This document shows positions 37,201-49,200 of a stretch of 64,000 nucleotides of DNA, one piece after another. The notes under the pieces are model-generated. The model saw only the letters and a list, made by a program, of their open reading frames with translations. It was not told the DNA's origin and did no database searches. A program made the translations under genes and the position numbers. Source of the DNA: Candidatus Hadarchaeales archaeon (GTDB taxonomy: Archaea; Hadarchaeota; Hadarchaeia; Hadarchaeales; WYZ-LMO6); contig JAVYML010000001.1 of assembly GCA_038736355.1 (NCBI GenBank), forward strand, positions 62,001 to 126,000. Reading direction: 5' to 3'. Every line of letters starts with the position of its first letter. The stretch's first letter is position 1.

Positions 37201-40200
37201 AGAGCGTATAGAAAGCTATTCCAGAGAGGTCCTCCGGGACGCTCCAGGTAAAGGTCACCGCCGCGGAGTTCCTCATTCCACCATTTTCAGGAAGCATGGG
37301 AACAGGTGGGGGAGGTGGAGTGGTATCCACGATGAAGCTCCAGGTGGTGGACCAGCTTCCAGCGTTCCCCGCCCAGTCCCAGGCCCTCACCCTATAGAAC
37401 CAGTTCTCATCCGTGAAACCGAGGGAAGGATAGTTCTCATCCGATCCAAGGGCGAAAACGTTGTCTGGAGTGAACTGGATGAGGAGGGGAGAGCCGAAGT
37501 CGGGATCGTTGTCCACCCAGAGCTCGTAGTACCTGAGCCCGGAAACCTCGCCCGTGGATGAACGGGAGAGATCCACCACGCCGCTCCAAGTAAGCGTGGG
37601 ATTCTTCTCCTTGGTGATCAAACCATCGCTGGGGGAGGAGGATGGGGCTGGAGGTGGGACGGTGTCCACCATCAGGGAGAAGGATATCGACCAATCACCC
37701 ACATGGCCCAGCACGTCATAGGCCCTTACCCTCCAGAAGTAGTTCTCATCCGGCAACTCCGTCGAGACCTCCCAGAAGTTGTCAAACACATTTTCTCTTA
37801 CCTCCGGGGAGCTGAAGTCGGAATCGTTGTCCACCCAGAGCTCGTACTTCCAGATCCCAGCCAGGTCGTAGGGTCTGCTCCAGCTCAGGACGGGGGTATT
37901 GTCGTTGGTGCTTGAACCGTTGGGGGGTGAGAGCAGAACCGGGCGTTCGGGTGGAGTGGTGTCCACGATGAAGCTCCAGGTGGTGGACCAGCTTCCAGCG
38001 TTCCCCGCCCAGTCCCAGGCCCTCACCTTCCAAGAGTAGTTCCCGTCGGGGAGGACCGCGGAGAAGGAGTTCTCCGGATGGGAAACATTCTCCCTCACCT
38101 CCGGAGAGCTGAAGTCGGGATCGTTGTCCACCCAGACTTCGTAGTACCTAACCCCCGCGGCTTCACCCGTGGGGGAATAGGAGGCATCGGTGGACTGGGA
38201 CCATTCGAAGGTGAGGGTAGTATTCTCCGTAACATAACCATGGTAGGGAGAGGAGAGAGCAGGGGTGGAGGGAGGACAGGTGTCCCTCAGGAAAGTGGAG
38301 ACCTCGGACCAGCTGCCCTGGTTCCCAGCCCGGTCTATGGCCCTTACCCTCCAGAAGTAGTTCTCATCCGAAGAGATCTCCAGGTAGAGATAGGAAGCGG
38401 AGGGTTCCTCCTCGAATTCTGGGGAGCTGAAGTCCGGATCGTTGTCCACCTGCAGGTGGTAACGATCCACACCCGAATAGTCGTCGGTGGCCTCGGTCCA
38501 AGCGAAGCGAATCAACGTGGTGTTGGTTCTGATTCCTACGGGCTCGAGTGGTGTGGGTGTGGAGGGTCCGGTGGTGTCTATGATGAGGATCCAGGGGGCC
38601 TCGTTCTCGCTCACGTTCCCCGCCCAGTCCCAGGCCCTCACGATCCAGCGGTAAATCCCTGGGGAAAGCGTCACGTTCTTCGTGGTGGAGGTGAGGGAAT
38701 TATCGTAGTGGGCGTAGGGCGGGACGAAGTCGTCGTCCACGATCAGCTCATAATGGGCTACTCCGGCATTCTCACCGGTGGGGGAGCGGGAGCTGTCCGA
38801 GGAGGGACCCCAAGTGAGGGTCACGGTAAGGTTGGTAGTGATGTAGCCGTTAGAGGGTGCGACCTTCGGCGGAACCGTTGGAGCAAGGGTGTCCACGAGG
38901 AAGGTCCAGGTGCTGCTGAAGTCGCTGGCGTTGCCAACCCAGTCCCAGACGCGCACACGATAGAGATAGTTCTCATCGCCCAGCTCGAAGGTGAAGGTAT
39001 AGGAGTTCTCGGTCAGGTTCTCGACGAGGAGGGGAGAGCTGAAGTCTGGATCGTTGTCCACCCAGAGCTCGTAGTACCTAACCCCCGCGACTTCACCCGT
39101 GGGGGAGTTGGAACGGTCCCGGACCGAGGACCAGCTAAGCGTGGGGGTGTTATCGTTGGTCTTCATGAGGTGCTGAGGTGAGGTTTCCGGGACTTCTGGA
39201 GGTACGGTGTCCACGAGGAGGGAGCGCACGATCGAATCCGCAAAGTTCCCGGCCTCATCCCACACCCTGACCTTCCAGAACCAGTTCTCGTCGGGTAGCT
39301 GGAGGGTCCTCTCCAACAGGGTCAGGTTCTCCTGGTGGAAGGGTGAGGAGAAGTCGGAATCGTTGTCCACCCAGAGCTCGTAGTACCTTATCCCCGCATT
39401 CTCTCCCGTGGGGGAACGGGAGAGATCGCTCACCGAAGCCCATCTGAAGGTAACCAGATTTTCCCTCGTCCGGTATCCATCGACGGGCTGGCTGAGGGTC
39501 GTGGCCGGAACCACCGTATCCACCAACAGGGTTCTCACCTCCGAGAAGGGTGAGGGGGTACCCCAGACGTACATCCTGACCTTCCAGAAGTAGTTCTCGT
39601 CACCCAAGCCTGGCTGCGGAACGGTGAAGGAGTTTTCAAGGGTGTTCTCCTTCACCTCCGGGGAGCCGAAGTTGGGGTCGTTGTCCACCCAGACTTCGTA
39701 CTTCTCCGCCAAGAGTCTCGAGACCCACCTGAGGGTCGGGGTGTTTTCGTTGGTCTTGAATCCATCCTCAGGCGAAACCAGCCTGACCCATCTCTCCACC
39801 GCGAAGACGAAGAAGCCCGACCACTCACCCACGTTCCCGGCCGTGTCCCTGGCCCTCACCCTCCAGAGGTAAACCTCTTCGGACAGGGTGCAGGTATGGG
39901 AGTTCTCCCACAGGTTGTCGTTCTCGTACACGAGGTGCGCCTCATCGGGATAGGTGAAGAGCTGGAGGTGGTAGATCACACCGGAGTTGTCCTCCACTGG
40001 CATCCATTCGAAGGTGACCTGACTGCCCGTCGTGCCCATGTTCTCAGGCAGGAACGGCTGGGGTGCGGGAGGAGCAAGGGTATCGACCCTGAACTTCCTG
40101 GTCTCGGAGTTGTCACCGATGTTCCCCACATTGTCCCTGGCGCAGACCCTCCAGTAATACAGACCGTCCGGCAGGGAGGGGGTGACCGTCCAGAAGTTCT

Positions 40201-43200
40201 CGTATATCCAGCCGCTCTCCCTCACCACCTGGGTGAACTGGTTGTCCGTCGCCACCCAGACGTAGAACATCACGGGCCTGGAAACATCCCAGACGTTCTC
40301 CCAGCTCAGGAAGGGTGTGTTATCAGAGGTGTTCTCCCCGCTCGGTGGTGTGTAGAGGACGGGCGGGGCCGGGGGCTGGGTCTCGACCCTGAACCACCTC
40401 CTCGGGGTTTCAAAGAGGTTCCCAGCGTTGTCCCTAGCGATGACCCTCCACTCATAGTCGTTGTCCGACAGAGGCGGCGAAACACTCCAATTATTGGCGA
40501 GGATCCAGCCCGAATCCCTGTAGTTCTCCTCCAGTCCCACCCTGTTGATGAGCACCCTGTAGGTGACGGGCAGGGAATTGTCCACGGCGGGATTCCACTC
40601 CAACGGGGGCTGGGCGAGCACATGGGCTCCGTTCTCCGGCCAGATCAAGAAAACGTTCTCGGGTGGCAGCGTGTCAACCCTGAACCAGCGCGTCTGGCTG
40701 TTCTCCCCCACGTTCCCAGCGTTGTCCCTAGTGCAGACCCTCCAGTAGTACACGCCATCCTCCAGCTCCGGTGCGGTCCAAGAAGTTCCCCCAAACCAAC
40801 CCGAGTCCGCAACTATGGAGAGGAAGGAAGCATCGCGGGCCACCCAGATCCTGTAGAGCAAGGGGGGCGACATCTCCGCCCCTCCCGTCTCATCGGTGGT
40901 CACTTCCTCCCAGGTGAAGGAGGGCGTGTTGTCGTTGAGGTTCTCTCCCTGTACGGGTGAGAGCGGAACGGGTGGGGACGGACGCTTGGTGTCTATCCTG
41001 AACCAGATGTCTTCGCAGAAGTTCCCTATGTTACCGGCGTCGTCCTGGGCCTGTACGCACCAGTAATACTCATCATCCGATCTTTGGTCCGGATACTTGC
41101 AATTCTCTTCCTCGACCCAACCACTCGTCCAGAGAACCAGGTGCAGGATGTTCTTGAGTTGCACCCTGTATTTCAGAGGATAGGAGTTCTCGGGAGGTGC
41201 CTGCCAGCGGAAGTTGGGGGAGTTGTCGTTTATCTTTATCCCCACGGGCCACAGGGGCACGGGGGGAGCTGGGGGAAGGGTGTCCACCCTGAAGGCGAAG
41301 ACCATGGAGTTGTCGCTGTAGTTGTAGAACTCGTCCCTGGCGCAGACCCTCCAGTAGTACAGACCGTCCGGCAGGGAGGGGGTGACCGTCCAGAAGTTCT
41401 CGTATATCCAGCCGCTCTCCCTCACCACCTGGGTGAACTGGTTGTCCGTCGCCACCCAGACCTTGTAAACCACGGTGGTGAGGTCGAAGGCATTCTCCCA
41501 ACGGAGCGTGGGGGTGATGTTGTTCAGGTTCTCGAAGTTTTGCGGGGAAACCGGAACCGGGGTGGTTGGGCGGGAAGTGTCTATGGTCATCTTCCGGTTC
41601 TCGGACCAGGGACCGATGTTCCCCGCGTTGTCCCTTGCGCAGACCCTCCAGTACCAGATTCCGTCGGGTATGGGGAAGCTCTCCCAGCTGGTCGCCTCCA
41701 TCCATCCCGAGGTGTAATTCTCATGACCGAAACCTGGATCGTCGGAGATGGAAACACGGTAGGTGAGGGGCAGGGAATCCTCCACGCTCCCATCCACTTC
41801 ATTCTCAACCGGCTCCCATTCGAAGTTGACGGTGTTATCGTTCGTCTTTACCTCATGGGGAGGAAGGATGAGGACGGGGGCGGCTGGTGGCGTGAGGTCG
41901 ATCACCAGCCTCCTGTTTTCAGACCAAGATCCCTCGTTCCCCGCATTATCCCTTGCCTTGACCCTCCAGTACCAGGCACCTTCGGTGAGAGTTGCGGTCC
42001 AGCTCGTGTTCTCGATCCAGCCCGAACCCAGATTTTCATAAGAGAAGCTTGGAGTGTCGCTGATGGAAACGTAGTAGAGTACTGGTCTGGAGTTCTCCTC
42101 CACGGCATTCCAGGAAAGCTGCACCTCGGTCCTGTTCTCTTTGTGGTTGTCGGGTGGGGAAGAGAGAATCGGCTCAGCGGGTGGGAGGGTGTCCACCCTG
42201 AAGTACCATATGGCGCTCGCATCGCTGGAGTTCCCGGCGTTGTCGACCGCGTAGACCTTCCAGTAGTACCTTCCGTCGGGCAGGGGTGGGACGATTTCCC
42301 ACTGGGTGTTCTCACCACTCCCGTAGTCGTAGAGGATGGCGTTCCTTACCTGGTCCAGCGTTATGGCGTCGTATACGAGAACGTAGTAGGCCACCGGATA
42401 AGAGTTCTCTTCCACAGGTTCCCAATCGAGTAAGGGTGTGTTGTCGTTGAGGTTCTCATTGTTCTTGGGGGAGACGAGTACGGGTGGGAGGGGCTGGGTT
42501 ATGTCGACGGACACGCTCCAGATGGCAGACCATTCCGACCAGGCACCGGGGAACGGGCCCGCGCCGTCGCTGTCCCTGTACTGTTTCACCCTCCAGTAGT
42601 AGGTACCGGTCCCGGGCAGCTCGTAGGTGTAACTTTTACTGGCAGTGGTCGTGTCGAGGAGGAAAGGTTCCGCAAAGGTGTTCTCATAGTCTATCTGGAG
42701 GTTGTAGTAATCGGCCGGCAAAACGTTGTCCCAAGAGAAATTGACCACCCTATCCGCTTGTCCGGACTTGTCGGGAGGTAAGAGCAGCCTTGGGGATGGA
42801 ACGGGGGCCGAAACCGTGTCCAGCCATCCCTCCAGCGCATACCATTCTACCCTGGTCGGGAAAACACAACTCCAGACTTCCAGCACAAGCCAGCTAACGG
42901 GGGCGTCGACCCGCGAGGTCCATTCCTCCATTCCGTACCAGACCGCCGGGGCTGCGGTCCAGGCTGCCCAGACCTCCAGCGGATGCCAGACCACGGGGAC
43001 TGAAGAGACGGTGGGGGTCCAGGAGTCCAAAGAAAGCCAGTGAGCGGGGGCGTATGTGTGTCCAGTCCACTCCTCCAGGCTCATCCATCCCATCAACTGG
43101 GTCGGGACACCAAGGGTCCATCCCTCGAGGACACGCCAGGTACCCGCGTAGAAGTTGCGGACCTGGGACCAAGGCCCCTCCCATCCCACGGCGTCGATGG

Positions 43201-46200
43201 CGCAGACCCTCCAGAAGTACAGGCCGAAGGTGGGAAGGATGACCGTATGGGAGTTCTCGGTGACGAAGGAGTTTTCGTAAACGGTGATGGAGAAGTCGGG
43301 AGTGGTCGAGACCTGGATCCTGTACCTAGCCACTCCCGAACCCGGACTCGGGTCCGAGCCCGTGTACCACCTGAGGATGGGAGACAGGTTGTCGGTGAAG
43401 CAGGAATTGTTCTCCGGCAGGTAAAGTTGGACCTGGTTGGGCGGGGTCCTGTCCACCCCGAAGGTGGCTAGGTCAGACCACGGCCCCGCGTTCCCTGCGT
43501 TGTCCACCGCCCGTACCCTCCAAGTGTAGTAGTCCTCCGTGATGATGGGTGGATCCACCACCCAGTTCTCATTCTCGTCGCCGGTCACCCAGAGGTCCCT
43601 CGTGGAACCGTATGCCGCCCCTGAGATCTGAATCTGGATGTGGTACCTGAGGGGGAGGGAATTCTCCTGGACGGGGAGGTACCAGCGGAGGTTGGGGGCC
43701 CCGTTGGTCCAGACTCCTCCCGTCGGGTAGTCGAGGATGGGGGCGGGCGGGGGAACGGTGTCCAGCCTGAAGGAGCTGACCGACCAGGCCCCGACGTTTC
43801 CCGCGTTATCCCAGGCCCTCACCCTCCAGTAATAGACGTTGTCCGGCAGGATGATGGGGACTTCCCTGTAATCCTCCGTGAACCCGTTGTCGCTCCAGAT
43901 CACCTGGTCGAAGTTGACATCTGTGGCAACCTGAACCTCATAGGTGACGGGAGTGGCTTCCTCCGGGGTTCCGTCCACCTCCGTGGTCACGGGCTCCCAG
44001 TCGAGGAGGGGCGTGGAATCGTTCAGGTTCTCCCCGTTCCTAGGAGCCAGGAGGATCGGGGCCGCGGGGGCCTGGGTATCAACCCTGAAGGTCCAGATCT
44101 CCGACCATGGACCGGTGGCACCCGTTCTCTTCTGTCTCACCCTCCAGTAGTAGAGGCCATCCGGGAAGGATGTGAGGAAGGTCTTGTTCGGGGAGACGAG
44201 CCCATAGGCGGGTCTGTATACCTCGGACCAGTCGTTGTCGTTGTCGACCTCCAGGTCAAAGGTGTCTGCGGGCTGCACGTTCTCCCAGCTGAAGGTTGGG
44301 GAGGCATTGGGGGTGTTGATGCCGTTGGGTGGGGTCAGCAAACGGGGCGCCGGAACGGGGGCATCCACGGTTCCCGTCCAGCTCTCCATCCCGTACCATC
44401 CGGCCGGGGCAACTACCACCGTCGACCAGCTCTCCACCGCGCCCCACCGCGCCGGGGAAGGAACAACCGCGGTCCAGGAGTCCAATGAACACCAGATCAC
44501 GGGAACGGAGGAAACGGTTCCTGTCCAGGAGTCCAGGGAGTACCAGAAGAGGGGGACGGAGGAGACCGTGGAGGTCAAACTGTCCAGCGGGTACCAGATC
44601 ACGGGAACGGAGGAAACGGTTCCTGTCCAACCCTCGATCATGCGCCAGCTGGCTGGAGCGCTAAAGAGGAGGGCCCATCCCTCGACCTCCCTCCAGCTCA
44701 CGGGAACCGAGCTCACCGTGACCCACCACCCCTCCACTTCCTGCCACACCACCGGCACGGAGCCCAAGGAAGCACTCCATCCCTCCAGCGTCCTCCATGT
44801 GGCCGTTCTCACGCTTCTGACCTCGGACCAGGGACCCTCGTTCCCAGCCTTGTCCACTGCCTTGACGCGCCAGTAGTAGGTCCCCAGGGCTGGGAAGATG
44901 TACTGGTAGTCGTTGTCGGGGTAGGGCTGGTTCTCGTCCACTAGGAGGGAAGTGAAGGAGGGATCGGTGGCTATCTGGATCCAGTAGTTCTCCGTTCCCG
45001 AGGGTGTGTCCACGGCGGTCTGCCAAACGAATACCACCACCGTACCGTTTTCGAAGGCCTGCTGGTTTTCGGGGGAGGAGAGCTGGACCTGCGGGGGTGG
45101 GGTGGCATCCACCCTGAAGCCCACCGCGGAACAGAAGGCGCTGGGGTTCCCGGCGTTGTCTATGGCCCTTATGCGCCAGTAGTAGTAACCCTGCGTTAGC
45201 GGTGGGACCGTCCAGTTCTCCCCGTAGAGCTGGTTCTCCTGGACCACGATGGTGAAGTCGCTCCAGTTCTCGGTCGCGATTTGGACATGATATCTCACGG
45301 GACGTGAGTTGTCCTCCACCGCCTGCCAGGTAAGGTTGGGGGTGGTCCTCGTCCAGGCGTCGTCCCTGGGCCAGACGGGAACGGGGACGGGGGGAGGCGT
45401 GGTGTCGATGCGGAAGACCACTTCCGTGTTGTCGCCCACGTTCCCCGCGTTGTCCCTGGCCCTCACCCTCACGCGGTAGAGATTGTCGGGGAGGGAGGGG
45501 AGGGTGTACTGGTTCTCGGGAATCCAGGCGGAGACGTGCTCGGGGGAGGAGAAGTCGGGATCGTTGTCCACGATCACCTGGTAAAGCAGGGGGAGAGAGT
45601 ACTCGGGCGAACCGTCGTACTGCTTGGTCACATTTTCCCACCTTATGGTGGGGGTGCTCGTTCCCAGGTTCTCCCCCTGCAGGGGGGAGAGCACCACGGG
45701 GGAGGCCGGCCTGGTCAGATCCACGCGGAACTGCCAAGTCTCGGAGTTCTCGGAGTCCACCCCGCTCCTCGTCATGCGGACGCGCCAGTAGTACAGACCA
45801 TCCGCCAGCTCCAGCAGGTCCTCGGCAGGGTTGTAGTTGGGAACGGTCTTGGGCTTGCTCACGCAGGGGGAGCTGAAGTCGGGATCGTTGTCCACCCAGA
45901 TCCAGAAGGAGTCGGCTGGCTGGAGGTTCTCCCAGGTGAGGGTGGGCTGGCGTGTATTGAGGTTCCTGCCGTTCTCGGGGGAGAGAAGCCGCGGGGCGGG
46001 AACGGGGGCGGAAGCAGTGGCCTGCCATTTCTCCAAGATGCGCCACTCCACCGTGGTGTAGGCCCCCGCCGTCCAGGCCTCTAGCTCCCTCCATCCCGTG
46101 ATGGGGGCCCCCGAAGAGGTAATCCATCCCTCGAGGACGAACCAGCACCTGAGGATGAGGGAGCGGGTCTCTGACCAGGGACCCTCGTTCCCCACCGCGT

Positions 46201-49200
46201 CTATGGCCCTGACCCTCCAGTAGTAGGTCCCTATCCCCAGGAAGTTGTAGGAATAGGAGTTCTCGGTGGGCGGGAGAAGGGTGTTCACTAGGGGGGAGAG
46301 GAAATCGGGGGCATCATCTATCTGGATCCTGTAGTTCGCGAGCCCGGAACCTCCATCCACGGTGGTATACCATTGGAGGACCAGGGAGAGCTGGTCGGTG
46401 AAGGTTACACCATTTTCCGGCCAGTAAAGCTGGACCTGCGGGCACTCGTTGTCGATGCGGAAGCTCCTGCTCCCGCTCCAGTCGCTCACGTTTCCGGTTC
46501 CAGCGTTGTCCCTGGCCCTGACCTGCCAGTACCAGACGGTGTTGTTCTCGTAGCAGGGAAGGGCCACCCAGTTGTCGTCCGTGATCCATCCCGAGGAATA
46601 GACCCCGGTCTGGAAGCTCGGGTCCTGCGAGACCCTGATCTCGTAGAACACGGGAGTGGATAGCTCCGTGTTGCCCGCGTTGTCCAGTGTGACGGCTGCC
46701 CAGTCGAGGTTGGGGAGGGCGGCCACCCAGGCCCCGGTGGCCGGCCAGGAGGGCTGGGGCACGGCGGGCGGAACAGTATCGATGCGGAAGCTCCGGTAAG
46801 TGGTGGGCCAGGACCCTACATTACCCGCATTGTCCTTGGCCCTGACCTTCCAGTAGTAGGTGTTGTCGGAAAGGGCGGAGGGGATTTGGTAGTTGTCGGT
46901 GGTGATCCAGTCCGTGGGATATCCGGGCACGGAGCTCAGGAAGGAGGAATCGTAGGCTATCCACACCTGGTAGAGGAGGGGATAGGAGTTCTCGGCCGGA
47001 GGCTCCCAGTCCAGGAGGGGCGTGCTGGTGTTCAGGACCGCCCCGTCCGCGGGTGAGACGAGCGTGGGTGGACCAGGTGGGAGGGTGTCGATGCGGAAGC
47101 TCCAGGGGGAGGTCCAGGCGTACCAGGAGTTGTTGAAGTACCTCTGAATCCTCCAGTAGTACAGGCCATCGTCGAGCGGGGTGGGCGGGGTCCAGGCGTT
47201 CTCGGTGCCGGGGATGGCGCTGTTGTCCACCACCACGTTGTTGAAGAAGTAGTCGGTGGCGATCTGGATGCGGTAGTTGTCCGCCGCCACGCTCTCCCAC
47301 TGGAAGGTGGGCTGCGCGTTGTTGAGGTTGAGCCCGTCGGTGGGGTAGATCAGGTTGGGGAGGGTGGAGACGTTGAAACGTACCCAGTCCACCTTGGGGC
47401 CGTTCTCTCCCGTGAGGATGGCATGCTGGGAGGAGAAGTAGATCCTGTACTGGATGTAGCGGTTGTCTGGGATGTTCTCCATGGTGGTGGCGGCGGCCTC
47501 GAAGTAGGTGGAGGAGGTCCCGTCCGGCCCCATCCAATCCGTCCAGTTAAGGTTGTCCCCGCTCACCCTCACCTGCAACTTCACGTCGGAGGTCGCCCAG
47601 AAGGCCTCCTCTATCCTGACCATGTCCAGGATGAGGTAAGTGGGAGTAGCGTCGCTCGGGCTGTCGTCCCTGAACCTGATGTGCACGCTGTCGCCGTCCA
47701 GATAGTTCTCGATGGGGGAGAGGCGGAAGGTGATGGTGGAGGGGGCCTTCCTGGGCATGTAGTACTCTGTGCACTGCCAGCTGCTGGAGGCCACGTTCCA
47801 CACGTCGATCCAGATGTACTCCAAATCATTGTAGGTGTACCCTCTGATTTTCAGGTCGTAGTTCTCATAGCCCGTGGTGATCCCGGTTATGGTGTACTGC
47901 CAGTTCAGGGACTGACCGGCGGCGGTTGTGGATTTGACCCTTGTATAGTTGAGCATGAAGGATGTGCTCACCGTGTCGAACTGGGTCGGGATGTCGGTCT
48001 GGACGTATCTGACCCTCACCTTTCCTGTACCGAGGATGTAGGGGGTGCCGGTGAGCTCGTAAGACCACTGGGTTGGGGTCTTCGAATCAAGGAGGCCGAC
48101 ATAGTCCCACTCCCCGACATCGAAGTCCCAGAGATAAACCTCAATATTTTCGTCGTCGCCGGTGAGGTAGTACGCGACTTCCAGCGTGTATGATGCCCTT
48201 CCGGTCGGAGCCATCAATGTATGGATGACCTCAAGGTTGTAGCCGGGCTTTACCCCGCGCACCCCGATGTAGTCAACGTAGATCTTTGTGATGCTCTCTT
48301 TAGTGTTATCATTGTCTACTATTCTTACGTGCACGTTCTCTCCTCCGAAGAGGAAATCGGGATGCAACTGAACGCTAAAAACAGTCCAAACATCCTTCGT
48401 GAGGTCCCCCAGCCTCACCCAAGTTCCAGGGCTCTGGGAATTCTCAACCTCCACGTGGAATTTGTCGAGGGTGTTGCTGAGCTTGTAATAAATCTCCAAA
48501 AAGTAATTTTCTGCTAGGGGAATGTTATCTACATTCTCATATACCTCCAGCCCGTAAAGGGTCGGCCAGTGGCGCCTGCAGCTGAGGTCCGCCCTTCCGT
48601 GAACGGGATTAGGCGGGAGCTCGCTAACCACAAACCGGATTGATGGGGTTGCGCTGAGGTTGTTCCAGGTCGAGCCGCTATTCGTGGACCAAATGGGGAA
48701 GATCCCGTCGTACGCTGGAGCGGCACCGTCATCGGCCAGAACTATCCCGAGTATGTAGTTATTATACCAGTGGGTCTTGAGCACGATTCTCGCCGTGTCA
48801 TCACCAGCGGTAGTTGCAGCGCTCCAAGCAGAACCATTCCACTGCTTCCGCGAAATAGTTGCTCCATCACCCCACAAAAGCCAGGCATAGCCAGGGGGGG
48901 AAAACAGATAAGTTAGAGCGGCATTGTAATCTGTTCCAGCCTCAGTCGCCGCGTCATGCTCAGCGTCTAGAGTCCAAGTACCGACTCCGTCCCATCTGAT
49001 AGTGTTCAGATCGGCACCGGCATCTTGGCTCACCAGAATCATCTTATTGTCGGATGGATGCGCCACGAGCTCAAGCCACTGAGCAGCTCCACCGAACTGG
49101 GCCGAGTAATCGTTGGTGGTAATGGCCGAGAGAGAGGTCCCATCCCAAATTCTGTAGCTAATACCGTTAACCGCACTCGAAGCCCAAACAAAGATGGCAC

